From Thermosipho africanus Ob7 (GTDB taxonomy: Bacteria; Thermotogota; Thermotogae; Thermotogales; Fervidobacteriaceae): a stretch of DNA of 64,000 nucleotides. Of this stretch, positions 23,642 through 31,581 are shown in pieces; positions within the stretch are counted from its first letter, which is position 1; each line of letters begins with the position of its first letter. The stretch spans positions 124,001-188,000 of the forward strand of contig NZ_NKRG01000004.1 in assembly GCF_003351105.1 (NCBI RefSeq). The letters run 5' to 3'. The position numbers and the translations under genes were made by a program. The notes under the pieces were generated by a model. That model was given only the letters and a program-made list of their open reading frames with translations, ran no database searches and had not been told where the DNA came from.

Positions 23642-24175
23642 TTACTTACTTTTTGTTCTATGGAATAGGTCTATAATAAGTCGTACTTCTCCTATACCCA
23701 TTCCAAATTTCTTTGCAATTTCAGCTTCTTCAATTCCTTGATTGTATAGCTCTATAATTTGTTCTTCTCTTGTCAATTCGGTTTTTTTGGTTTCTCTTTT
23801 TTCTATTGTTCCTTCTAGATTTTTTTCAAAATTTTCTGAATTTGCCTCAACTTCCTTTTTTTCTTCATATGATGTTTTAGAATTAGTTTTAATGTTTTTT
23901 TGATATTCAGATACTTCCAGAACTAATTTTGAATAAAGGTCATTTACTTGAGATATTAAATCGTTTAATTCTTTCATTTTTTCTTCTAAAATCTCTATTT
24001 TGGAATCGACAAAGATTCTTACTCTTCCCATAAGTTGAATTAAACGTTCTTCATCTTCCTTGATTTTCTCAGGAAGATTTTTGCTGTTATGTAAATTTAT
24101 TAAGTAAACTGCCCATGAAAAAGATAAAGTTGAAATTGTGCTAATTAATACCAACCATTCTATAATTCCCATCAT
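23642..24175 (-). CDS. Membrane-anchored coiled-coil protein with C-terminal HTH-like motif (DUF6115-like)
   Basis: The 177-residue protein has an N-terminal transmembrane helix (residues 5-27), a long charged coiled coil (about 35-135), and a C-terminal segment EQIIELYNQGIEEAEIAKKF followed by GMGIGEVRLIIDLF. That ending resembles the helix-turn-helix-like module of DUF6115 proteins. The role is unknown. Its start overlaps the stop of the upstream gene by four bases, so it is the last gene of the cyuA-ttuA operon. Confidence 0.6.
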   Translation of the reverse strand: MMGIIEWLVLISTISTLSFSWAVYLINLHNSKNLPEKIKEDEERLIQLMGRVRIFVDSKIEILEEKMKELNDLISQVNDLYSKLVLEVSEYQKNIKTNSKTSYEEKKEVEANSENFEKNLEGTIEKRETKKTELTREEQIIELYNQGIEEAEIAKKFGMGIGEVRLIIDLFHRTKSK

Positions 24176-24744
24176 TTCCTCCTATAGATAACCGTTGGAA
24201 AGTTTTTGAGGCTTTCTCCATCCCAACTTAATTTATTGTTTTCAAAGCTAGTTGGCGTTGGATTTGAAGAAACTAAAATACCATCTTTTGGTATGTAAAC
24301 AATAAAAAGAGAATTGGGATTTGGATTTATTTGGATATTTCCCATGTTTAGAGTATAAGTATTGTTTGAAACATCTACAAGATTTTTTAATACTGCAATT
24401 TCTTCTATCTCAAGAATTCCTGCACGTTCTTTTGCAGAATTTTCATAACTAACTACAGTAATTGTTTTACCAATTTCCTTTGAAATTTGTTCAAAGTAAT
24501 TTAAGAAAGTTTTTGATGATGCATTTGTGTAACTCTCTTTATATTCATACATTGATTTTTCGTCTTTAAATGAAAGGCCAGCAATTGTTGTAATTGTAGC
24601 GGTGTCAGAGTAATCCGTTTCAACAACAGTTTTGTAAAATGTTATATCAAACTTTGGACGTCTGTTAAATACTGTAAATAGATCAAATATTAAAAATACA
24701 ATTACAACAAGTATAAGGATATACATGAAAGTCTTATTTTGCAA
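24172..24744 (-). CDS. Single-pass membrane protein of unknown function (possibly DUF4897)
   Basis: A 190-residue protein with one N-terminal membrane helix (residues 7-26, ILILVVIVFLIFDLF) and a soluble region rich in beta structure, ending with LSWDGESLKNFPTVIYRRK. The overall plan resembles a Thermotogae-specific family (DUF4897), but I am not sure. It lies between ttuA (16-base gap) and the coiled-coil gene (4-base overlap). Nothing in the sequence suggests an enzyme. Confidence 0.55.
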   Translation of the reverse strand: MQNKTFMYILILVVIVFLIFDLFTVFNRRPKFDITFYKTVVETDYSDTATITTIAGLSFKDEKSMYEYKESYTNASSKTFLNYFEQISKEIGKTITVVSYENSAKERAGILEIEEIAVLKNLVDVSNNTYTLNMGNIQINPNPNSLFIVYIPKDGILVSSNPTPTSFENNKLSWDGESLKNFPTVIYRRK

Positions 24745-24760
24745 GGTATAGACCTCCTTT

Positions 24761-25630
24761 TTAAAGCGTGCTTAGAATTTTTTCTTTAGTTCTACAGAAT
24801 TTACATGTATCAGAAGTAGTTGGATATCCACATTTTTCACAGAATTTAAGTTCTACTTTTTCTTCTGGCAAATACTTTTTCATTTCAAGTATCGAATAAA
24901 CGATGTTTAATTTTTGATCCCTTGAAAATTTTATATCTTTTTTAAATTTTTTCTGGGTGCTTTCTAGAGAATTTGGACAAGCACAACCTATATGTGGAAG
25001 ATTTTTTAATTTAGCATAAAGTAGAATTTCTTCTTCTGTAAGGAAATATAGTGGCTTTATTCTACCAACAAGCTTTTTCTCCTTTATAGTTTGAGTAAGT
25101 GGACCTGTTCTTTGCAGCTGTGTGATATTTTTGTTGAACATATTATTGAAAATAAAGAAAACTTCATCATCTAAGTTGTGGCCAAGAACAACGTAATCAA
25201 AGTCGTTTTCAAACGCATATTTATTAAGAATGTATCTTCTAATCATTCCACAATATGAACATGGTTTATATTTTACATCCATGATAGTAAAGCCTTCTTC
25301 TTTTTTCAAATCATATATTGTTAGGGGATAATTTATACTTTCTGTTACCCTTGTAGCTATTTCTTCGGATTTTTCTGTAAATGTTGGTATTCCAAGCCTT
25401 ATAAAGAAATACTCAATTTGAAGGTTGAATTTTTCTTTTAGTTTTGAGAGAACATAGCTTACAACAACTGAATCTTTACCACCGGATATGGCTACCAATA
25501 ATTTTTTGTTTTTTATCTTATACTTTTCTAAGAATTTACCAATTTTTCTTTCAAAGTATTCTACAAAATGATCTTCGCATAGCCTTGGAGATTTTAATAT
25601 CGCTTGTTTTTTGCAGTGCTGACACCTCAA
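24761..25630 (-). CDS. ttuA: tRNA-5-methyluridine(54) 2-sulfurtransferase TtuA
   Basis: TtuA-type enzymes thiolate U54 of tRNA in thermophiles, stabilising tRNA at high temperature. The 289-residue protein has an N-terminal zinc motif (C3, C6, C18 and a His), the PP-loop S49-G-G-K-D-S54 and the [4Fe-4S] cysteines C123 and C126 (KPCSYCG). A third Cys lies in the IGCACPNS segment, and a C-terminal zinc ribbon (CEKCGYP, CKFCR) completes the set. It lies 14 bases downstream of a cysteine-desulfidase-like gene, a plausible sulfide supply. NcsA/Ctu1-like enzymes acting on U34 are the closest alternative. Confidence 0.85.
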   Translation of the reverse strand: MRCQHCKKQAILKSPRLCEDHFVEYFERKIGKFLEKYKIKNKKLLVAISGGKDSVVVSYVLSKLKEKFNLQIEYFFIRLGIPTFTEKSEEIATRVTESINYPLTIYDLKKEEGFTIMDVKYKPCSYCGMIRRYILNKYAFENDFDYVVLGHNLDDEVFFIFNNMFNKNITQLQRTGPLTQTIKEKKLVGRIKPLYFLTEEEILLYAKLKNLPHIGCACPNSLESTQKKFKKDIKFSRDQKLNIVYSILEMKKYLPEEKVELKFCEKCGYPTTSDTCKFCRTKEKILSTL

Positions 25631-25644
25631 CTTTTACACCTCCA

Positions 25645-26853
25645 CTAACATTTTCCTATGTAGTCTAATACATCTTTATCAAATTGCTTTACAGAATTGG
25701 TAAGTTTTCCAACGCGTCTTATTGTTTCTTCAACATCTTTTGCAACTATACCATTTCCACAGGGAACATCAATGTTATTTATTGCAAGCTCACTTACTTG
25801 AATAGCGGTAAGTGTTCCTGTGACGGCCTTTAGAGCGCACCCTCTTTTTGCCCCATCGCAAGTTAACCCAAACAATGTTCCAATTGTGTCGTTAATTGCA
25901 TTTTTGATCTGCTGTCTATTACCACCCTTTAGATATGTGAGCCCTGCTGCAGATCCCGTGGCAGAAATACTTCCTGCCCCGCAAATAGGGGTTAAAAGAC
26001 CAGTATATGCTTTTATGTATATTGTAACTAATATACTTAGTAATGTTGCTTTTAAGATTTTTTCTTTATCATATTCTTCTCTTTTTGTTGCTATTGGTAG
26101 TATGCATGAAAGCCCTTGGTTTCCGCTTCCAGCAACAGTCATTACTGGTTTTAAAACTCCACTCATTCTTGCGTCAACACCTGCACTTACGTATTTTACA
26201 TATTCGTTTATTGCAGCATTTGAAAAATTTCCTTTCATTTGCATCCCATATTTTGCAATATCTATGTTCATTTCAATTGCTTTTTCAACATAATCTAAAA
26301 CTTCTTTGTCCGGATTTTCTACATAATCGATAATTTCATCGATTGAGTATTTTTTTATGTTTTCTAATGTGGTTTTTGATGGATTAAAGGGTTTGTCAAG
26401 GATTGTATTAGAATCAATGGTTATTTTTGCAATGTTGTCATGTTTCCCTTCAATTAAAATTTTAACGGTGTGATTATCTTTTGATACAGCTATTGTTTCT
26501 ACATAAAGATATGGCATATCATTAATTTCTATTTTAATTTTATTTTTAAGGTTCGTGGCTTTACTCAAGCATTGAGAATTTACATCTTTTAAGACTTCAA
26601 GTCCTTTTTCTGGAATTCCACATAAGTATCCCAGAGCAGCAGCAATTTCAAGGCCAAATATATTTGTGCCTGGAATATTTACAACAAGTCCGTTTTTATA
26701 TGTATTTTTATCAAGAGTTATATTTATTTCTTTTAAATCTTCTAAAGTTTCATTCAAATATTTCTTTGCAGTAGCTGTAGATAATGCCACAGCTATGGGT
26801 TCGGTGCAACCATACGCAGGCTTTACCTGGTCAAAGAATATATCTTTTATCAA
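25645..26853 (-). CDS. L-cysteine desulfidase-like protein (UPF0597/CyuA family)
   Basis: Members of this family (YhaM/CyuA, CdsB) use an oxygen-sensitive [4Fe-4S] cluster to cleave L-cysteine to pyruvate, ammonia and sulfide; the fold is that of serine dehydratase alpha chains. Conserved cysteines are in AYGCTEP, TPICGAGSISATGSAAG and TCDGAKRGCALKAVTG. The start is set at TTG 26853 because the promoter TATAAT (minus strand, 26876-26881) would start RNA near 26869, below an in-frame ATG at 26871, and AAAGGGGG precedes the TTG. The gene heads an operon with ttuA. Confidence 0.82.
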   Translation of the reverse strand: MIKDIFFDQVKPAYGCTEPIAVALSTATAKKYLNETLEDLKEINITLDKNTYKNGLVVNIPGTNIFGLEIAAALGYLCGIPEKGLEVLKDVNSQCLSKATNLKNKIKIEINDMPYLYVETIAVSKDNHTVKILIEGKHDNIAKITIDSNTILDKPFNPSKTTLENIKKYSIDEIIDYVENPDKEVLDYVEKAIEMNIDIAKYGMQMKGNFSNAAINEYVKYVSAGVDARMSGVLKPVMTVAGSGNQGLSCILPIATKREEYDKEKILKATLLSILVTIYIKAYTGLLTPICGAGSISATGSAAGLTYLKGGNRQQIKNAINDTIGTLFGLTCDGAKRGCALKAVTGTLTAIQVSELAINNIDVPCGNGIVAKDVEETIRRVGKLTNSVKQFDKDVLDYIGKC

Positions 26854-26875
26854 ACTAAAACCCCCTTTCATTGAA

Positions 26876-26884
26876 ATTATAACA
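26876..26884 (-). promoter_or_regulatory. Extended -10 promoter of the cyuA-like/ttuA operon
   Basis: On the minus strand TGTTATAAT (TG-N-TATAAT) ends at 26876, so RNA would begin near 26869, giving a very short leader with AAAGGGGG. Confidence 0.6.
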
Positions 26885-26928
26885 TATGATACAATAATAT
26901 GATAAATTAAAATACGGGAGGGAAAGGT

Positions 26929-28518
26929 ATGAAAAAATTTTATTTTATGCTTTTGATACTTGTTCCATTATTTTTATTTTCATCAGTTATTAGTATTTCA
27001 GATGCAAAGGCTCTTAGCGATGGAAAAGATGTAATTGTCAGAGGAATTGTTACCGTTGAACCAGGTCCTTTTGATGTAAACATTATCTTTATCCAGGATG
27101 AAAGTGGAGGAATTAATGTTTACCTTCGTGGAGGTCATTTTGAAGGTATAGACAGAGGGGATTTAGTTGAAATTAGTGGATACATGTGGACACATAGATT
27201 AAATAGAGAACTTGTAATTGATGCTGACAAAGAAAAGTATTACATAAAGGTCTTATCTAAAAACAATACTTTACCTCAACCAAGGAAAATATCAACAAAG
27301 GATATTAATAATGAAGAATATCAAGGATTGTTTGTAGAAGTAGAGGGTGATGTAGTAAAAATAGAGCAATCAGATCCAAGAAAGGTATATATTGATGATG
27401 GAAGTGGAAATGGTATGGTATTTATTCGTGAAAATACCGGTATACTTACATCATATTTTAGAGTTGGAATGCATCTTAAAGTAAAGGGAGTCCTTGGAAG
27501 ATATCAATCATTTTTTGAACTTTGGCCAAGAAGTATGGACGATATTGAAGCTGGAGATGTCTTTCCGCCTGAAGTAAAATCAGTATTTTTAAAGGATGAT
27601 AAGGTATATATTGTTTTTAATGAACCAGTTTCTGAAAAAAGCGTTTTAGATAATAAGACTATAAGAATTGCAGGAAGAAGTATAAAAAGGCACACGATGT
27701 ACTTTGATAATAGAGTAGTTATACTTGAACTTGATAAAAAAATAGATTCAACAGTTAAGATAATGATAAGGTTTGTAAAAGATATGAATGAAAACCAGAT
27801 GGGATCAGTAATTGCTTCTATTAATCCTGAAAAAGATGTATTTGCTAAAAGAGTTTTATTTGATGAAGGACACGGACAGCAGGCAGGAAATGCAGATTGG
27901 GTAATATATGGAGCATATTCTGATTTTGCAGAAGCACTTAAGAATGAGCTTGGTATGTACGTTGAAAGTACAAAAGAGAATCTTACATATGAGCTTTTAA
28001 GCCTTTATAAAGTATTTATTATCCCTGAGCCTAACAGACCTTTTAAAGCGGAGGAAATAGATGCAATATTAAAGTTTGTCGAAAATGGTGGTGGTCTATT
28101 TTTAATAGCTGATCATGGTGGTTCAGATAGAAATGGGAACGGTTGGGATTCTCCAAGAATATTTAATGAATTTGTAGAAAATTTTGGTTTTAAATTTACT
28201 GGGGATAGTATAGAAGAAGAACCATTAGAATACGTGTATGAACACGAAATAACAAAAGGAATAAATAATGTTGGGGTTTGGGCAGGAAGTACTATCCAGG
28301 TTTTAAGAGATGATGTAAAAATTTTAATTTCCGATATAAATAAAAAGCCTTATTTAGTTTTAAGTAGTTACGGAAAAGGTTTTGTTGTTGCTATAGGAGA
28401 TAGCTCTCCGTTTGATGATGGAACCGGGGATAAAAATGATATATTACACGACGGTTGGAGCTATGGTGATGATGCAAAACTTGCGGTTAATATAGTTAAA
28501 TTTCTTTCATCTCACTAA
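26929..28518 (+). CDS. Secreted protein with OB-fold domains and a GATase-like C-terminal domain
   Basis: The 529-residue protein has a clear signal peptide (residues 1-19). Two OB-fold-like segments follow, at about 25-105 (VIVRGIVTVEPG, IFIQDESGGINVYLRG) and 120-205 (VEVEGDVVKIEQ, YIDDGSGNGMVFI), similar to domains of secreted nucleases such as YhcR. Next come an Ig/SbsA-like stretch (about 210-300) and a C-terminal domain (about 305-529) with DEGHGQQAGNADWVIYG, FVENGGGLFLIADHGG and VVAIGDSSPFDDGTGD, resembling GldG/DUF4350. No catalytic nuclease motif is visible. It is a single gene under its own weak promoter, ending at a strong two-way terminator. Confidence 0.7.
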   Translation: MKKFYFMLLILVPLFLFSSVISISDAKALSDGKDVIVRGIVTVEPGPFDVNIIFIQDESGGINVYLRGGHFEGIDRGDLVEISGYMWTHRLNRELVIDADKEKYYIKVLSKNNTLPQPRKISTKDINNEEYQGLFVEVEGDVVKIEQSDPRKVYIDDGSGNGMVFIRENTGILTSYFRVGMHLKVKGVLGRYQSFFELWPRSMDDIEAGDVFPPEVKSVFLKDDKVYIVFNEPVSEKSVLDNKTIRIAGRSIKRHTMYFDNRVVILELDKKIDSTVKIMIRFVKDMNENQMGSVIASINPEKDVFAKRVLFDEGHGQQAGNADWVIYGAYSDFAEALKNELGMYVESTKENLTYELLSLYKVFIIPEPNRPFKAEEIDAILKFVENGGGLFLIADHGGSDRNGNGWDSPRIFNEFVENFGFKFTGDSIEEEPLEYVYEHEITKGINNVGVWAGSTIQVLRDDVKILISDINKKPYLVLSSYGKGFVVAIGDSSPFDDGTGDKNDILHDGWSYGDDAKLAVNIVKFLSSH

Positions 28519-28522
28519 TTTT

Positions 28523-28552
28523 AACTAGCGCCCCTTTGGGCGCTAGTTTTTT
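28523..28552. terminator. Bidirectional Rho-independent terminator
   Basis: AACTAGCGCCC (28523-28533), loop CTTT and GGGCGCTAGTT (28538-28548) form a perfect 11-bp stem with a T run on the plus strand and an A/T flank on the other. It separates the convergent secreted-protein and FGGY-kinase genes. Confidence 0.92.
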
Positions 28553-30089
28553 AATCGTTGTTATCTGTTAATTTTTTGATGTTGGAATAAATATTACGTA
28601 GTGAAGAATAAATTTTTTTGTATGCTTTTTTGTATAATTCATTGTAGATTTCAGCTTCTTCTTTGTCTGGGTAAAAAACTTTACTGTAGTGAATCATGTT
28701 ATTTATTGCTTCATCTATTGTAGAATGTGCACCAAAGACGCATAATGCAGCACCAAGACCCGAAGTTTCATGAGTTTTTGGTTTATAAACTGGGAGGTTA
28801 AACATATTTGCTGTAATTTGACATATTTTTTCACTTTGTGAGCCGCCTCCAGAGACTGTGAGCTTTTTTATTTTTATTTTTCCTCTTTTTTCTATTCTTT
28901 CCATTCCGTCTTTTAATGCAAAATTTATACCTTCTATAATTGCTCTGTAAACATGACCTTTTGTATGATAATCGGAAAATCCGATTATAGCTCCCCTTGC
29001 ATTTGGCATATCAAGGCCTGGTGTCCACATAGGATGCAAGATTAACCCTTCAGATCCAGCGGGTATGTTATCAAGAAATCCATTTAATATTATCTCTGGA
29101 GCAACGTTTAATTTTTCTGATAATTCAAGTTCTTTTTCTCCAAATTCTTTTATAAACCATTTTACAAGCCAATAGCCTCTAAATATTTCAATTTCTGGAT
29201 TATATGCATTTGGAATAACCGCTGGATATGGTGGTATGAAAGGAATAGGTTCAAAATATTTTTTTGAAGTAGTCTGAATGGTAGCAGTTGTCCCAAAACT
29301 TAAACTTGCGCAATCTGAAGATGTACATCCAGAACCAATAGTTTCACATCCCTTGTCTGATCCAGAAGTTATAATAGGTGTACCTTCAGGAATTCCCGTT
29401 TGGCTTGCAACTTCTTTTGAAATTTTTCCAACAATTGTGCAAGGTGGAACAAGCTCTGGAAGTTTTTCTCTTTCAACTCCAAATACTCTCCATCTCCAAC
29501 TATTTTTGTTTTTTGGCCACCTTTGGTGTTTATAATCAAATGGGATATGTCCAATTTGAGAGGCGGTTGAATCTATGAATTTACCTGTGAGTTTGAATAA
29601 TAGATAACCTGATAGAAGAAGGAATTTGTGAGTCTTGTCCCAGATCTCGGGTTCGTTTTCTTTGATCCAATTTGGTCTTGATTTTCTATATATTCTTATT
29701 GCAGTTTCTTTCATTTTAATTATTGAAAAGGCAATATTTTCGAAAAAATTAAGTGGATTTTTGTACGAAGATTTTCTTTGATCAAGCCAGATTATAGCAG
29801 GTCTTAATGGAACACCATTTTCGTCTACCAAGACCGCTGTATCCCTTTGTGTAGTTATACTGACACCAATAATTTTTTTGAATTTTTCTTTGTTTCTTTC
29901 TTTTAAAGTATTAACAGCTTTACATAAAGACTGCCAGTAGATATTTGCATCTTGTTCTGCCCATTCTGGATTTGGTGAATAGTATGGGGTGTATGGGATC
30001 TTTACCATATCGTGCAAATTTCCAAATTCATCAAAAAGTAAAGCCCTAAGGCTTTGGGTTCCACAGTCTATGCTGAGTGCAAATTCCAA
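28551..30089 (-). CDS. FGGY-family carbohydrate kinase
   Basis: The 512-residue kinase has the ASKHA fold: the N-terminal phosphate-1 motif SIDCGTQSLRALLFDE, the second-domain SGSDKGCETIGSGC and the adenosine-binding VSGGGSQSEKICQITANMF near the C terminus. GISITTQRDTAVLVDENGVP-like and AIIWLDQRKSS segments are typical of xylulo- or gluconokinase relatives, but the sugar (or polyol) cannot be read from sequence. The start is TTG 30089 behind AGGGAGTGAAG. It stands alone, transcribed toward a shared terminator. Confidence 0.82.
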   Translation of the reverse strand: MEFALSIDCGTQSLRALLFDEFGNLHDMVKIPYTPYYSPNPEWAEQDANIYWQSLCKAVNTLKERNKEKFKKIIGVSITTQRDTAVLVDENGVPLRPAIIWLDQRKSSYKNPLNFFENIAFSIIKMKETAIRIYRKSRPNWIKENEPEIWDKTHKFLLLSGYLLFKLTGKFIDSTASQIGHIPFDYKHQRWPKNKNSWRWRVFGVEREKLPELVPPCTIVGKISKEVASQTGIPEGTPIITSGSDKGCETIGSGCTSSDCASLSFGTTATIQTTSKKYFEPIPFIPPYPAVIPNAYNPEIEIFRGYWLVKWFIKEFGEKELELSEKLNVAPEIILNGFLDNIPAGSEGLILHPMWTPGLDMPNARGAIIGFSDYHTKGHVYRAIIEGINFALKDGMERIEKRGKIKIKKLTVSGGGSQSEKICQITANMFNLPVYKPKTHETSGLGAALCVFGAHSTIDEAINNMIHYSKVFYPDKEEAEIYNELYKKAYKKIYSSLRNIYSNIKKLTDNND

Positions 30090-30184
30090 TTATCTTCACT
30101 CCCTAAATAATAGTTTGGCCAATTAAATTATATCTTAAAGGGGGAAAAAATTAAAATGAAGGTCGGAAAAAAGTTTAAGGAAGA

Positions 30185-30214
30185 AAATAAGCCATGGATG
30201 TCCATGGCTTATTT
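30185..30214 (-). terminator. Terminator of the KamA-family gene
   Basis: AAATAAGCCATGGA (30185-30198) and TCCATGGCTTATTT (30201-30214) form a perfect 14-bp stem with a two-base loop, starting at the stop codon region and followed on the minus strand by a T-rich run. Confidence 0.85.
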
Positions 30215-31327
30215 TTAAAGGATTGGATTTTCTACAACATACTCTTCAACAAGTTCGGTATAATCATCGAACCAGTATGCGTTTGGATTTCTTTTGTATA
30301 CCATTATTTTTCCAGCGTTTTTTGGATCATGTGCACGTTGATATCTAAATATAACATGTTCCTTTGTAAGAGCAGAAACCTCTATTTTTCCTGTCTCATG
30401 TGACATTGCAAATCTTGCTCTTTTTGCAAGTCCTGATACATTCATGATTGCTTTTAAGAATATTTGATAGGCTTCTTCTACTGGAACTGCAAAAGGTTTA
30501 TTTCCTGCAACTGGCCTTCCTTGAAATACATAGTATGGAGGAACACCTATGAATGAAAGTTTTTTGAATAGTTCCATAAGCGTTTTCCAGTCTGCGTTAA
30601 CACCTTTTATCAAAGGTGTTTGATTTGCAAGAATTGCCCCCGCTTTTTGAAGCATATTTACAGCTTTAATAGCTTCTTTAGTTATTTCTCTTGGATGGTT
30701 AAATTGTGTCATGATGTATATTTTCTTTTCATCAGTTGAATATTTTTTGATTAATTCTATTAATTCAGGATCTTCGGTGATTCTATATGGATTAAATGCG
30801 ACCATTTTACTTCCAATCCTTATTATTTGAACATGATCAATTTCTCTGATCTGACTTATTATTTTTTCAAGTTTTTTTGTAGCAAGTAATAGTGGATCGC
30901 CACCGGTTAATAACACGTTTGTTATCTCTTTGTGTTTTTTTATATATTCTAGATCTTCAGAAACATCTCTAACTACTTCTTCTCCTACATTGATAAAGAG
31001 GCGCTTTCTAAAACAAAATCTACAAAATCCACCGCAAACATCGTTGACTAATAAAAGTGCGGTGTCTCTGTATTTGTGTTGTAAGCCTTTAGAAATTGTA
31101 TAGGATTTTTCATTTGAGGCATCGAGTCTTCCCCATTCTTCTAACTCACCGATTTGTGGGATTATTAAATTTCTTATGGGATCATTTGGATCATCCCAAT
31201 TAATCAATTTTAAATAATAATCATTAGCTCTAAACTTGTACTTTTCCGTCACTTTTTTTAACTTGTTTTTTTCTTCCTCGGAAAGTTGTGGAACTTTTTC
31301 GATTTTTGTGATGTAGTTTACTTGCAT
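30215..31327 (-). CDS. KamA-family radical SAM protein (lysine 2,3-aminomutase-like)
   Basis: The 370-residue protein carries the radical-SAM cluster motif C-G-G-F-C-R-F-C with the following LTGGDPLLL, as in lysine 2,3-aminomutases. A later region, AGAILANQTPLIKGVNAD, GVPPYYVFQGRPVAGNKPF and SHETGKIEV, corresponds to the PLP and substrate half. Family members interconvert L-lysine and beta-lysine or act on glutamate or on elongation-factor lysine. Length is short of clostridial KAM (about 415), and the exact substrate is uncertain. AAAGGAGGAATCC precedes ATG 31327. It is a single-gene unit with its own terminator. Confidence 0.78.
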   Translation of the reverse strand: MQVNYITKIEKVPQLSEEEKNKLKKVTEKYKFRANDYYLKLINWDDPNDPIRNLIIPQIGELEEWGRLDASNEKSYTISKGLQHKYRDTALLLVNDVCGGFCRFCFRKRLFINVGEEVVRDVSEDLEYIKKHKEITNVLLTGGDPLLLATKKLEKIISQIREIDHVQIIRIGSKMVAFNPYRITEDPELIELIKKYSTDEKKIYIMTQFNHPREITKEAIKAVNMLQKAGAILANQTPLIKGVNADWKTLMELFKKLSFIGVPPYYVFQGRPVAGNKPFAVPVEEAYQIFLKAIMNVSGLAKRARFAMSHETGKIEVSALTKEHVIFRYQRAHDPKNAGKIMVYKRNPNAYWFDDYTELVEEYVVENPIL

Positions 31328-31547
31328 GAGGATTCCTCCTTTCTTTGTGGTGGGATTTTGTAGGAAAAAGGGGCATTTTCATTCTAACAATTAGATTTTA
31401 ATTTAATACTACATATCAGAAAATATTAAGTAACATATTTATATCTTTTTTATTAAATATATAATATTTTTTTAAGCAAAAAGGCTTGAAGAGAATTACG
31501 GAAAGGTAGGCTACACAGCGGTTAAAAAAATAATATAATAAAAATAT

Positions 31548-31578
31548 AATCCCCTTCCTTATTTAAAGGAAGGGGATT
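31548..31578 (-). terminator. Terminator of the N-glycan/mannoside operon
   Basis: AATCCCCTTCCTT (31548-31560), loop ATTTA and AAGGAAGGGGATT (31566-31578) form a 13-bp stem just past the alpha-mannosidase stop, with a T-rich minus-strand tail. The remaining 200 bases up to the KamA gene are AT-rich with no feature I can support. Confidence 0.9.
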
Positions 31579-31581
31579 TTT

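Noticed and set aside
25820..26293. A 157-residue open frame on the plus strand.
   Set aside because: It lies wholly opposite the conserved cysteine-desulfidase-like gene, has no ribosome-binding site and no recognisable protein features.
31328..31581. A small RNA or riboswitch between the KamA and mannosidase genes.
   Set aside because: Beyond the terminator at 31548-31578 I see only AT-rich sequence and no conserved structure.
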